Below are positions 17,766-25,738 of a stretch of DNA of 64,000 nucleotides, piece after piece. The stretch covers positions 1,240,001-1,304,000 of the forward strand of contig NZ_JBEPJZ010000001.1 of the NCBI RefSeq assembly GCF_040496035.1, in the 5' to 3' direction. Under the pieces are notes generated by a model, which was not told the DNA's origin, did no database searches, and worked only from the letters and a program-made list of their open reading frames with translations. The translations under genes and the position numbers were made by a program. Numbering within the stretch: the first letter of the stretch is position 1; each line of letters opens with the position of its first letter. The DNA is from Agromyces sp. SYSU T00194. Its GTDB lineage: Bacteria > Actinomycetota > Actinomycetes > Actinomycetales > Microbacteriaceae.

Positions 17766-18497
17766 TCAGGGCAGGATCAGGACGATCGTCGCGACCAGGC
17801 CGACGACGTAGACGAGCCCGACGGCGAGCCCCGCGGCGACGGGGATCTTCGTTCCCCGTGCCTGGTGCGCCAGTGCGCCGAAGTCCCAGAGCGCGTGGAT
17901 GAGGATGCCTGGGATCAGGCTCCCGGTCGCCATGAGCGTGACGAACAGCGCCGACCCGCCGACGAACGAGACGCCGAGCTGCGCGAGCGTCTGCTTCCAG
18001 GACAGTCCGAACAGCCCGTTGATCGCGTGCAGTACCGCGAAGAGTGCGGTCGAGTACGCCCACACCCCCGCGAGGGGCCAGCCCGCCTCCTGCGCGCCGA
18101 CGACGAGCATGCCTCGGGCGAGGAGCTCCTCGGCCCCGCCCACCAGCAGGCAGGCGACCGCGAGGATCGCCACGCTGCGCAGCCCGAGCCCGTGCAGGTC
18201 GGCGCGGACCGCGCTCACGAGGCCGGCGACCAGCCACAGGAGCGGCACCGCCAGCATCCACACCGCGCCGCTCCTCGGCTGCGTGAGGACGTCGGGCCAC
18301 CAGCCGAGGGCCGTGGTGGCCGCTGCGAGTCCGACGAGGGCGATGCCGATGGGGACGACGATGCCGCGGGTCACGGCCCGGTCGCTCTCGGCGATGCGCG
18401 GGTAGTCGACGCGGTTTGCCCTCCAGAGGGCGGCGACGACGGCGACGTAGGCGACGAAGACGCCTGCCGCGAGGAGCACGGGCACGGAGTCGGTCAA
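17766..18497 (-). CDS. CPBP family intramembrane metalloprotease
   Basis: A 243-residue membrane protein with the three CPBP (Abi/Rce1-like) motifs: EELLARG near residue 123 (the EExxxR motif), FAVLH near residue 153 and HALWDF near residue 203. The glutamates and histidines bind the catalytic metal. Eight hydrophobic segments span the sequence. Members process prenylated or secreted peptides or confer bacteriocin self-immunity. The start reads TTG at 18497 with no clear ribosome site; a GTG a few codons on (18485) is possible. It follows the lipoprotein gene by 17 bp on the same strand. It lies inside the interval bounded by glyS and its partial copy. Confidence 0.85.
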   Translation of the reverse strand: MTDSVPVLLAAGVFVAYVAVVAALWRANRVDYPRIAESDRAVTRGIVVPIGIALVGLAAATTALGWWPDVLTQPRSGAVWMLAVPLLWLVAGLVSAVRADLHGLGLRSVAILAVACLLVGGAEELLARGMLVVGAQEAGWPLAGVWAYSTALFAVLHAINGLFGLSWKQTLAQLGVSFVGGSALFVTLMATGSLIPGILIHALWDFGALAHQARGTKIPVAAGLAVGLVYVVGLVATIVLILP

Positions 18498-18514
18498 CGG
18501 CGAGCCCGGGACCG

Positions 18515-18922
18515 TCAGCCGGCGGTGCCCACCGTGTAGGTGAGCGTCGCGGGGTCGCCGTCCGTGAGCGTGAGCGTGATGTCGTAGTCCGAATCGGCGA
18601 AGGTCCAGACCGTCGACCCTCCAGCGGTGGTCTCGTCAGGGGTGCCGAACGTCGACTCCAGCTCCTGGGCGACCCGCTCGCCCTCCGCGGCGTCCGTGAG
18701 GTTGTAGACCAGCTCGTAGTCGCCGTTGAGGTCGATCGAGACCACCAGTTCGGCGTCTTCCGGCAGTGCCACGTCGGAGGGGAATCCCTCCGGCACCGAC
18801 GTGCCGCTCGCCGACTCCTCCGAGGCCGGCGAGGAGTCCGGATCGAAGCTGATGGTGCAGCCGGTCAGCAGCGATGCGGCGATGACCAGTGCTCCCAGGG
18901 ACAGGGCGATTCTGCGGGACAT
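18515..18922 (-). CDS. Small lipoprotein of unknown function
   Basis: A 135-residue secreted lipoprotein. The signal peptide (MSRRIALSLGALVIAASL) ends in the lipobox LLTGC with the lipidated cysteine at residue 22. A Ser/Glu-rich linker follows, then a globular part of about 90 residues rich in Asp and Thr (VVSIDLNGDYELVYNLTD). I recognise no domain. The ATG at 18922 is preceded by AGGAGGTG. It is cotranscribed with the CPBP protease and divergent from the ABC transporter pair, so it may serve as an extracytoplasmic sensor or partner of either; that is inference. Confidence 0.7.
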   Translation of the reverse strand: MSRRIALSLGALVIAASLLTGCTISFDPDSSPASEESASGTSVPEGFPSDVALPEDAELVVSIDLNGDYELVYNLTDAAEGERVAQELESTFGTPDETTAGGSTVWTFADSDYDITLTLTDGDPATLTYTVGTAG

Positions 18923-19093
18923 GTGCACCTCCTGGCAGGGCACCGGGGTGCCGGATGAGTGACTGCTGCACACCCTAGCCCGCCACGGCTCCGGACCGCT
19001 GGATTCCGGCGCGCGGGTGCGGTTCGCGGCGGAATCGGGCGGGGCGAGGCATCCATCCACTACGCTCATGCCACGCGCGATGAGGGGGAGCCG

Positions 19094-20026
19094 ATGATCG
19101 AGATCTCCGGACTGTCGAAGTCCTACGGCGACAAGCGCGCGGTGGACGACGTCTCCTTCACCGCGCCGGCCGGTTCCGTCACCGGCTTCCTGGGCCCGAA
19201 CGGCGCGGGCAAGTCGACGACGATGCGCATGATCATGGGGCTGGATCGGCCCGACGCGGGCACCGCCTTCATCGACGGCAAGCCGTTGCGGGAGCACGCA
19301 GCGCCGATGCGGGCCGCCGGTGGGCTCCTGGATGCGAAGTCCGTGGTGCCGGGCCGGACGGCCCGCAATCACCTGCGCGTCCTCGCCGCGACTCATGGGA
19401 TCTCGGATGCGCGGGTCGACGAGCTCATCCACCGCACCGGCCTGGACGCGGTCGCGCACAGGCGGGTCAAGGGGTTCTCGCTCGGCATGGGGCAGCGCCT
19501 GGGCATCGCCACGGCGATGCTGGGGGACCCGTCGACGCTGATCCTGGACGAGCCGGTGAACGGGCTGGATCCCGACGGGGTGCTGTGGGTCCGCAACCTC
19601 GCGAAGCAGTTCGCCGCGGAGGGCCGCACGGTGCTGCTGTCGAGCCACCTGATGAGTGAGGTCGAGATGACCGCGGACCGGGTGGTCGTGATCGGTCGGG
19701 GCCGGATCCTCGCCGACACCTCGGTCGCGGAGTTCACCGCGGACGCGGCCTCCGGTGCCGTCACGGTCAAGTCGAGCGACGACGAGCAGTTGATGCGGCT
19801 CCTCGCCGCACAGGGCGCGGGGGCGACGCGCACGAGCGAGGCGGTGATCGTCGAGGGCATGCCGGCCGCGCGGATCGCGCAGCTCACCGTCGGTGCCGGC
19901 CTCGACCTGTTCGAGCTGGTCTCGTCGGCCGCGACGCTCGAGGAGGCATACCTCCGCCTGACCGCCGACGCCGTCGAGTACCACGCCTCTGAAGATCCCA
20001 CGGTGCAGGAAGGTGCGCGAGCATGA
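19094..20026 (+). CDS. ABC transporter ATP-binding protein
   Basis: ATPase subunit of an ABC-2 type exporter, 310 residues. Walker A is GPNGAGKST at about residues 34-42, the signature is LGMGQR near residue 134, Walker B is LILDEP near residue 151, and the switch histidine lies in SSHLMSE near residue 186. The C-terminal 90 residues form the accessory domain seen in drug, lantibiotic and Nod-type exporters. The ATG at 19094 follows GGGGGAG and a -10-like TACGCT (19061-19066). It overlaps the permease gene by 4 bp (ATGA). A role in bacitracin or lantibiotic-type export or immunity is possible but the substrate is unknown. Confidence 0.92.
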   Translation: MIEISGLSKSYGDKRAVDDVSFTAPAGSVTGFLGPNGAGKSTTMRMIMGLDRPDAGTAFIDGKPLREHAAPMRAAGGLLDAKSVVPGRTARNHLRVLAATHGISDARVDELIHRTGLDAVAHRRVKGFSLGMGQRLGIATAMLGDPSTLILDEPVNGLDPDGVLWVRNLAKQFAAEGRTVLLSSHLMSEVEMTADRVVVIGRGRILADTSVAEFTADAASGAVTVKSSDDEQLMRLLAAQGAGATRTSEAVIVEGMPAARIAQLTVGAGLDLFELVSSAATLEEAYLRLTADAVEYHASEDPTVQEGARA

Positions 20027-20823
20027 CCGCCACGGCCGTCGCCCCCAGTGCGGGCCTCTCCGACGCCCGCCTCACGTTCGGCGGTGCGGTTCGCTCCGAA
20101 GTGCTGAAGCTCTCGACGATGCGCGGCATGTGGTGGGTCGCCGCCACGTGCGTGGTCATCGCCGTCTTCATGCACGCGACCACCAGCGCCCAGCCTCCCG
20201 CCGATGGCCTGAGCGCCTGGACCATCAGCGCGATCAGCGACGAGATTGCGGTCACCTGGGTGATCGTCGCCGTGTTCAACGCGCTGCAGACGACCGGGGA
20301 GTGGAGTTCGGGGCAGTTCCGGGTCACGTTCGCGGCGGTTCCGCGACGGGCGCTGTGGCTCACCGCCAAGGCGACTGCGCAGGGCGTGTTCGCTGCGGCG
20401 GTGTCACTCGTCGTGCTGATCGGCACCACGCCCGTGGTGCTCCTGCGCTTTCCCGGCGCTGCGACCATCGACTGGGCCCTGCCGCACACCTGGCAGGTGA
20501 TCATCGGAGTACCCGTGGTGCTCTTCGCGACCGCGTTCATCGCCGTCGGAATCGGTGCGCTCGTACGTTCGGGCGGAGGCGCGGTCACGATCGTGATCGC
20601 GCTGCTCGTGGTGCTGCCCTTCGCCGGGGCGTTCGGCATGGAGTGGCTCGCCCACGCCATCTCGTTCCTTCCGGCGGGCGCAGCCGACTCGATCATCGGT
20701 GCCGGCGCGTTCGGCCCCACCGTGGACGACCTTGGCGTGTTCGGTGGATCGCTCGTGCTGCTCGCATGGGCCGCGGTCGCGTTCGGCGGCGCGGTCTTCG
20801 TGATGAAGCACCGCGACGCCTGA
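20023..20823 (+). CDS. ABC-2 type transporter permease
   Basis: Membrane subunit of the ABC exporter, 266 residues with six hydrophobic segments; a conserved cytosolic entry helix ([16 protein letters not shown]) precedes the first helix, and [17 protein letters not shown] in the first loop is typical of ABC-2 permeases encoded beside bacitracin/antibiotic-type ATPases. Start overlaps the ATPase stop (ATGA), giving an obligate two-gene operon. The partial copy of the glyS 3' end begins 52 bp after its stop. Confidence 0.88.
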   Translation: MTATAVAPSAGLSDARLTFGGAVRSEVLKLSTMRGMWWVAATCVVIAVFMHATTSAQPPADGLSAWTISAISDEIAVTWVIVAVFNALQTTGEWSSGQFRVTFAAVPRRALWLTAKATAQGVFAAAVSLVVLIGTTPVVLLRFPGAATIDWALPHTWQVIIGVPVVLFATAFIAVGIGALVRSGGGAVTIVIALLVVLPFAGAFGMEWLAHAISFLPAGAADSIIGAGAFGPTVDDLGVFGGSLVLLAWAAVAFGGAVFVMKHRDA

Positions 20824-20875
20824 CCGGCCTGCGGTCGCCGGCCACCTCAGGATCACCGGCGGATCGATCGTCGAT

Positions 20876-20992
20876 GTCGACTTCGACTCGCTCGACGACC
20901 GCGCCGTCACCGTGCGCGACCGCGACACCATGGGCCAGGAGCGCGTCTCGCTCGACCGCCCGTTCGGGTACCTGGCGGAGCGGCTCAGGGGG
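20876..20992 (+). pseudogene. Partial duplicate of the glyS 3' end
   Basis: Bases 20876-20986 align without gaps to glyS 17590-17700 with four differences, about 96% identity; a one-base deletion then shifts the frame in the terminal G-run and similarity ends at about 20992. The copy encodes the last part of the GlyRS anticodon-binding domain ([18 protein letters not shown]). It has no start and cannot act alone. It forms a direct repeat with authentic glyS, enclosing the CPBP, lipoprotein and ABC genes. The 20 bp just before it (20851-20870) are identical to 22873-22892 in the beta-helix lipoprotein gene. Confidence 0.88.
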
Positions 20993-21039
20993 CGTAGGGG
21001 GCGCGGGCGTGAACCCAACCGTTTGACGGCCTCGCTCGG

Positions 21040-21045
21040 TACCCT
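21040..21045 (+). promoter_or_regulatory. -10 box of the mntA-hepT pair (leaderless type)
   Basis: TACCCT is followed by six bases and the ATG at 21052. Confidence 0.45.
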
Positions 21046-21051
21046 TGGGGC

Positions 21052-21375
21052 ATGAGCAGCACCAGCCCGGCGAGCCTCGCACTGCGCGAGGTCCTCGACG
21101 CGCGCCGCGGTGAGCTCGACACACTGCTTGCGAAGTACGTTGCTACGAACCCCAAGCTGTTCGGTTCGGTTGCCCGCGGGGATGCCATCGCCGGCAGCGA
21201 CATCGACATCCTGGTCGAGATGGACCCCGCCGACGGCAACCTGCTCATGCGTGCCAGCGGGCTCATGGAGGAGGTTCGGCAGCTCTACGGGCGCGATGAC
21301 ATCGACATCTTCCCCGTACAACTGCTCAAGCGGCCGGTCTCGGACTCCGCGCTCGTCGACGCGGTCGCGTTGTGA
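21052..21375 (+). CDS. mntA: MNT-domain nucleotidyltransferase antitoxin
   Basis: Minimal nucleotidyltransferase of 107 residues. The hallmark [19 protein letters not shown] at residues 38-56 gives the GSxxxG motif and the metal-binding DxD; a third acidic residue is in DDIDIF near residue 83. In studied HepT/MntA pairs this enzyme adds AMP residues to a tyrosine of the HEPN toxin and so inactivates it. The stop overlaps the hepT start (GTGA), the usual order of antitoxin before toxin. It begins 60 bp after the glyS fragment. Confidence 0.85.
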   Translation: MSSTSPASLALREVLDARRGELDTLLAKYVATNPKLFGSVARGDAIAGSDIDILVEMDPADGNLLMRASGLMEEVRQLYGRDDIDIFPVQLLKRPVSDSALVDAVAL

Positions 21376-21707
21376 CGCGCACGGCTGCCCAGCGGGTCGA
21401 CGACATCTTGGTCTCGATCGAACGGTGCCGCCGGTATGTCGACGCGTTGTCGGCCGGGGACGCGAGCTTGGTCCAGATGGCCGAAGATGCCATCGAACGG
21501 AACCTGCAGATCATCGGTGAGGCAGCGGGGCACCTTCCGGCTGAGATCACTGACGCCCGCCCCGAGATCGCGTGGCCGCAGATTCGCGGATTCCGCAACA
21601 TCCTCGTGCACCGGTACTTCGGAGTGGATGTCGACACCGTTCGCGACGTCGTCGAGTCGTATCTCCCGTCGCTGGAAGCGTCGCTTCGGGAGCATCCGCT
21701 GGAGTGA
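21372..21707 (+). CDS. hepT: HEPN-domain RNase toxin (DUF86, HepT-like)
   Basis: A 111-residue all-helical HEPN protein. The RX4HXY signature is intact as RNILVHRYF near residues 74-82: arginine and histidine form the RNase active site and the tyrosine is the residue polyadenylylated by MntA in characterised systems. The upstream segment ERNLQIIGEAAGHLP is typical of DUF86. Start is GTG 21372, overlapping the mntA stop by four bases. The pair is expected to act as a toxin-antitoxin and possible phage defence module. The second gene ends 170 bp before the next promoter region. Confidence 0.88.
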   Translation: MTRTAAQRVDDILVSIERCRRYVDALSAGDASLVQMAEDAIERNLQIIGEAAGHLPAEITDARPEIAWPQIRGFRNILVHRYFGVDVDTVRDVVESYLPSLEASLREHPLE

Positions 21708-21880
21708 GGGTGCGGCGGCGGTCCTGTCGCTGACGCGCAGGGAGAGTGTCCCTGCAAGACCCGAAGCGCCGAGTCTTCGCGGCGGCGCCAAGGTCGCGGC
21801 ATAGGAGGCGCATAGGAACTGGATAGGCGCGGGTGCTGCAGTAGGAGCCAGACCACGAGACTCCGACCCGAGGACCCATC

Positions 21881-23026
21881 ATGAGACGACTCACCCTCAC
21901 CGCCGCAGCCCTGCTCACCTCTGCACTGCTCTTCACCGGCTGCACGACGACACTCGCCGACTCGACTGCGGACACCTCCGCGACGACGTCGAGTTCCGCG
22001 TCGGCCGAGACGACCACCGTCGAGACGAGCACGGTCAGCGGCGACATCGACTGGAGCGGGCTGCCGACGACGGAGGTCGAGCTCACCGATGACGGGCTCA
22101 CCATCACCGAGGCGGGCACCTACGTGCTCAGCGGCTCGACGACCGGGCAGGTCGTCGTCGACACCGACGGGGACGTGCGCATCATCCTCAACGGCGTGAC
22201 CATTGACAGCGCGGACGGCGCTGCCATCCAGGTCGACAACGCCGAGACGACCGTGATCGAGCTTGCCGATGGCACGACCAACACCGTCTCCGACTCGTCC
22301 ACCCGCAGCGACGAGGAGATCGATGGGGCCATCTACTCTGCCGACGACCTGATCATCACCGGCACCGGGACGCTGGACGTCACGGCCTCGTTCGCCGACG
22401 GGATCGTCGGCAAGGACGACCTGTCGATCGAATCGGGCACGATCACGGTCACGAGCGTCGACGACGGCATCCGCGGCACGGACTCGCTGACCATCACCGG
22501 CGGCACGATCACGATCGACGCGGCAGGCGACGGCCTCAAGTCCAGCAACGACACCGACGCCGGCGAGGGTCAGCTCGTCATCTCCGACGGCGACATCACG
22601 ATCACCTCGGGCGACGACGCGGTGAAGGCCGAGCAGCAGGTGACGATCACGGGAGGCACGATCGACATCATCTCCTCGGTCGAGGGCATCGAAGCGCCCG
22701 TGATCGTGATCGACGACGGCGACATCACCGTGAACGCATCCGACGACGGCATCAACGCGGCAGCATCCGCCATCGTGACGAGCGGGCTGAGCATCACGGT
22801 CAACGGCGGCGAGATCACCGTGGTGATGGGCTCGGGCGACACCGACGCGTTCGACAGCAACGGCGACCTCACGATCACCGGCGGATCGATCGACGTCACC
22901 GCGCAGTCCGCGTTCGACTTCGACGGCACCGGCACCCTCACCGGAGGCACCGTCGTCGTCAACGGCGAGCAGATCACCACCCTGACCAACCAGATGATGG
23001 GCGGTGGCGGAGGCGGTCGGCCCTGA
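21881..23026 (+). CDS. Carbohydrate-binding beta-helix lipoprotein (Cthe_2159-like)
   Basis: A 381-residue secreted lipoprotein. The signal peptide ends in the lipobox LFTGC (Cys 21), followed by a Thr/Ser-rich linker to about residue 50. The rest is built of repeated strands such as LTITGGTITIDA and VTITGGTIDI, ending in a glycine run (MMGGGGGGRP). This pattern is that of the Cthe_2159 family, parallel beta-helix proteins that bind acidic polysaccharides. It should sit on the outer face of the membrane. The ATG has a GAGG upstream. In the 173-bp gap before it, GCATAGGA-type direct repeats (about 21798-21828) are visible but unexplained. It converges with the DUF4143 pseudogene. Confidence 0.82.
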   Translation: MRRLTLTAAALLTSALLFTGCTTTLADSTADTSATTSSSASAETTTVETSTVSGDIDWSGLPTTEVELTDDGLTITEAGTYVLSGSTTGQVVVDTDGDVRIILNGVTIDSADGAAIQVDNAETTVIELADGTTNTVSDSSTRSDEEIDGAIYSADDLIITGTGTLDVTASFADGIVGKDDLSIESGTITVTSVDDGIRGTDSLTITGGTITIDAAGDGLKSSNDTDAGEGQLVISDGDITITSGDDAVKAEQQVTITGGTIDIISSVEGIEAPVIVIDDGDITVNASDDGINAAASAIVTSGLSITVNGGEITVVMGSGDTDAFDSNGDLTITGGSIDVTAQSAFDFDGTGTLTGGTVVVNGEQITTLTNQMMGGGGGGRP

Positions 23027-23101
23027 GGGTCGGCCTCGCACGTGGTGTGTGCCCTCGCGGGTCGAGCATGTCGTCGACGGCGCTCGGCAGCTCGCACCGC
23101 C

Positions 23102-23655
23102 CAGCGCACGATCGCGTCGACCTCGCGACCGGTGGAGTCCCGCGCGTGGAAGACCGCGCCGCCGAGCGGCTGGGAGAGCACCCGCAGATCGTGCACCGCG
23201 AGCGACTCGAACAGCTGCCCCGCGTAGCGTAGGTCGCCTCTCAGGGCGGTCGCGTCGCCGCCGACGAGCGAGAGCGCGAGCGAGGGATCGCAGAAGTGTC
23301 GCTTGGGCTCCTGTCGGAGCGTGGCCGAGGAGCGCAGGTGTGCCGACCAGGCGGGCTGGTCCTCGATGACGAAGATGCGGGACAGGGCATCGAGGTACTC
23401 GCGAACCGCATCACGAGACAGCGTCGCCTCATCGCGCGCGAGGGTCGAGATTGTCACCTCGGTGGCGACGTTGCGCGCGAGGGCGACCATGAGCCTGTGC
23501 ACCCGTGCGGGGTCGCGCACCTTCCCCGCTGAGTCCACGTCGACGTTCGCGACGGTGTCCGCGTAGTCCTGGATGCTCTCGACGGTCTCGTGCTCATCGA
23601 GGCCGACGAAGCCGGGCCAGCCGCCGCTGGCGATGCGTCGCAGCAGACGACTCAT
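23102..23655 (-). pseudogene. DUF4143 AAA ATPase remnant
   Basis: The frame from 23655 encodes the C-terminal half of a DUF4143-type ATPase: RRIASGGWPGFVGL, then EDQPAWSAHLRSSATLRQ, HFCDPSLALSLVG, LFESLAVHDLRVLSQPLGG and REVDAIVRW. Full-length members have about 200 residues of AAA ATPase domain before the GGWPG segment; here only about seven residues (MSRLLRR) precede it, so the whole P-loop domain is missing. Similarity also stops after VDAIVRW (near 23102) and the frame continues into unrelated residues antisense to the neighbouring lipoprotein gene. Both ends are therefore damaged. The start codon sits in a perfect palindrome next to the 23-bp repeats at 23657-23748. Confidence 0.75.
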
Positions 23656-23663
23656 GAGTCGTC
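23646..23663. promoter_or_regulatory. 18-bp palindrome over the DUF4143 start codon
   Basis: GACGACTCATGAGTCGTC is a perfect palindrome whose centre contains the ATG of the pseudogene. Its half-site AGTCGTC is the same heptamer that heads each 23-bp repeat, so the palindrome is one repeat head facing an inverted one. Confidence 0.7.
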
Positions 23664-23748
23664 AGTTTGTAAGAGATCTAGTCGTCAGATTGTAAAAGAT
23701 TCAGTCGTCAGATGGTGTGCGCGTGAGTCGTCGATCTGCAGGCTCGAT
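23657..23748. repeat. Four direct repeats of exactly 23 bp (iteron-like array)
   Basis: AGTCGTC starts at 23657, 23680, 23703 and 23726, an exact 23-bp period. The first two units agree over AGTCGTCAGNTTGTAANAGAT; the third and fourth keep only the first nine and seven bases. The complement of the middle (TTACAA / TTTACAAT) gives -10-like boxes pointing at the pseudogene start. The array is markedly AT-richer than its surroundings. It looks like a set of regulator sites, spaced two helical turns apart, that belonged to the DUF4143 gene. Confidence 0.75.
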
Positions 23749-23827
23749 CGTTGCGCGATCCACCTGACGCCGGTTCGGCTCTCCGGGATGCATGCAGTCG
23801 CACGGGTCGCGCGCTCGCCGGAGCGGT

Positions 23828-23833
23828 TAGGGT
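23828..23833 (+). promoter_or_regulatory. -10 box of the AlbA_2 gene (leaderless type)
   Basis: TAGGGT is followed by six bases and the GTG at 23840. Confidence 0.45.
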
Positions 23834-23839
23834 CGACGG

Positions 23840-24712
23840 GTGTCCGACAACGTCCTCGTCACCGCACCGCCGTGGGCGGTGGCGGTGGTCATCCTCGCCG
23901 CGGTGCTCGTTGCGCTCCTGTTCTCCGGGATCGCACGACTCATCCTCCGGCGCCGGGCGAAGCTGCGGGCGTCGACGGCGATCCTGCTGTCGTTGTCCGG
24001 CATCGTCGTGGGTCTGCTCCTCACACAGCTGATCGGCTCCGATCCGAACCTGGGCAGCCCGCTCGTGCTGGTCACCACGCTCGGCATGGCCGTGCTGTTC
24101 ATCGGCGTGTACGGCGCGGTCGCCGCGCACCTGCAGCGCCCCACCCGGGCCGACATCGCACAGCTCATGCGCGACGGCGAGTCCGACGGGGTCGAGTTCA
24201 AGTCCACCGCGCGCATCAACCTGCACACGGGGAAGAAGGACGACCGGATGGAGCAGGTCATCGCGAAGACGGTGGCCGCCTTCCTGAACGGCGACGGCGG
24301 GGCGCTGCTCATCGGCGTCGACGACGCCGGCAATGCGCTCGGGCTGGACGCCGACCTCGCGACGTTGCGCACTCCCGACCTCGACCGCTACGAGCTCTGG
24401 CTGCGCGACCTCATGACGACGTCGCTCGGTACCAACGCCGCCTCACTCGTGCGGGTGGACTTCGCGGAGGTGGCGACCGATGACGGCCGGGCCACCGTCT
24501 GCCGCCTCGAGACGACCGCGTCGCCCCGCCCGGTCTACCTCCGTGCGGGGAAGTCGGCCGACCCCGAGCTCTGGGTGCGCGCGGGCAACTCCACGCGGAA
24601 GCTCGCCGTCGACGAGGCGGCGAACTACGTCATGCAGCGCTGGCCCATGGGCGTCGGATCGAACGTCGCCGCGCAGTTCCGCGCGGCGGTGCGGTTCTCC
24701 GAGGACCGGTAG
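23840..24712 (+). CDS. Membrane-anchored AlbA_2 (Schlafen-like) ATP-binding protein
   Basis: A 290-residue protein with three N-terminal hydrophobic helices (about residues 12-35, 44-64 and 75-97) followed by a cytosolic AlbA_2 domain at about residues 105-270. Diagnostic stretches are DGVEFKSTARINLHTGKK, IAKTVAAFLNGDGGALLIGVDDAG and LWVRAGNSTRKL. AlbA_2 domains occur in Schlafen-like proteins and regulators that bind nucleotides or nucleic acid; the acidic FKS/E pair resembles a putative nuclease site, unproven here. The start is GTG 23840, six bases after a -10 box. It stands at the end of the accessory stretch containing HepT/MntA. A role in defence is a guess from fold and context. Confidence 0.75.
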   Translation: MSDNVLVTAPPWAVAVVILAAVLVALLFSGIARLILRRRAKLRASTAILLSLSGIVVGLLLTQLIGSDPNLGSPLVLVTTLGMAVLFIGVYGAVAAHLQRPTRADIAQLMRDGESDGVEFKSTARINLHTGKKDDRMEQVIAKTVAAFLNGDGGALLIGVDDAGNALGLDADLATLRTPDLDRYELWLRDLMTTSLGTNAASLVRVDFAEVATDDGRATVCRLETTASPRPVYLRAGKSADPELWVRAGNSTRKLAVDEAANYVMQRWPMGVGSNVAAQFRAAVRFSEDR

Positions 24713-24715
24713 CGG

Positions 24716-25630
24716 CTACACGGTCCCGGCGACCTGCGCCCGCACCGCCGCGGAGACCGCGGCCTCGTCGCGGATCGGGGTCGATCTCGGGTAGTTCGTC
24801 GTCAGGAAGTGCTGCGCGTAGGGGAAGCAGGCGGCCTCGAACGGGGCATCCGCTCGCCAGCCCGCCCCGAAGGTGTTCGCCTCCACCGCGACCGCGTCGA
24901 GCGGGATGCGCAGCGCCTGCGCCATCTCGGCCGGGTCGAAGACGAGCCCGAACGGTTCCGACCCGTCGTGGGCGAGCCGCCCGCCGTAGTCGACCGAGAG
25001 GTTGCCCTCCACCCACAGCCGCTGGTCGAGCGGATGCATCGTGCCGGCCGGCACCGACGCCGTGGCGGTGAGCGTGTTGGCCCGCTCGGCGCTCTGCACA
25101 TCGACGATCACGTCGCCGGTGTGCGCGGTGGTGACGATCGCGCGCTCGGTCGACGCCGCCTGGAACCCCTCGCCCGGGTCGTAGTTGATCGTGTTCGACT
25201 CGACGTCGCAGATGACCCAGGTGAGCATGCCGGTACGGATGCTCTCGGCGATCACGTACAGCTCGACGCGCGCGCCCTGGAACACCGACGCCCGCACGTT
25301 GAACGCCCCGAGGATCGCGCAGGAGCGCGGGGCTTCGTCGGCGAACATCGCCGTCGGCACGAGCCGGTAGCCGTCGGGCAGCATGCGCTCCGCGGCATCC
25401 GTGTCGGTGATCTCGTAGGCGAGGAAGAACGCGTACGGCTCGACGATGAAGCCCATGTACTCGTCGGCGCTGCTGCCGGCGCGCGCGACGACCCAGCGCT
25501 GCAGCGACTGCGGCAGGCGTGCCAGCATCTCGGCGCGGCCGTAGAGGCCGGAGACCGCCTTGGGCGAGATGGTTCCCTCGCTGTGCGCGATGAAGCGTCG
25601 CAGTTCGGAGGGGGAGATGCCGGATGCCAT
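24716..25630 (-). CDS. Conserved uncharacterised protein (possibly acetoacetate decarboxylase-like)
   Basis: A 304-residue soluble protein. The segment FFLAYEITDTDAAERMLPDG followed by YRLVP near residue 65, then SVFQGARVELYVIAE and TGMLTWVICDVESNTINYDPG, is a conserved block. The 'aa-ergrade-LPxGY-LxP' beginning resembles the acetoacetate decarboxylase superfamily, but I cannot identify the catalytic lysine, so the assignment is weak. No signal peptide or membrane helix is seen. A -10 box (25637-25642) lies six bases before the ATG, supporting this start. It converges with the AlbA_2 gene three bases apart and is divergent from the next gene. Confidence 0.5.
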   Translation of the reverse strand: MASGISPSELRRFIAHSEGTISPKAVSGLYGRAEMLARLPQSLQRWVVARAGSSADEYMGFIVEPYAFFLAYEITDTDAAERMLPDGYRLVPTAMFADEAPRSCAILGAFNVRASVFQGARVELYVIAESIRTGMLTWVICDVESNTINYDPGEGFQAASTERAIVTTAHTGDVIVDVQSAERANTLTATASVPAGTMHPLDQRLWVEGNLSVDYGGRLAHDGSEPFGLVFDPAEMAQALRIPLDAVAVEANTFGAGWRADAPFEAACFPYAQHFLTTNYPRSTPIRDEAAVSAAVRAQVAGTV

Positions 25631-25636
25631 GGAGCC

Positions 25637-25642
25637 AGTCTA
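25637..25642 (-). promoter_or_regulatory. -10 box of the 24716-25630 gene
   Basis: On the minus strand TAGACT, six bases, then the ATG at 25630. Confidence 0.45.
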
Positions 25643-25738
25643 AACTTCATACGTCTGCATGGTTCTCCCGAGTCCACAGCCGCCGTGCCTACGATGGTGG
25701 TGGCGGTTGCGGCAGGCGCCGATCGGAGGATTCCATCC

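Noticed and set aside
21023..21028. TTGACG as -35 box for mntA
   Set aside because: Only 11 bp separate it from TACCCT, too short for a sigma-70 promoter.
23657..23748. Short regularly spaced repeats as a CRISPR array
   Set aside because: The 23-bp units are contiguous with no spacers, decay along the array, and no cas gene is near; they fit operator repeats.
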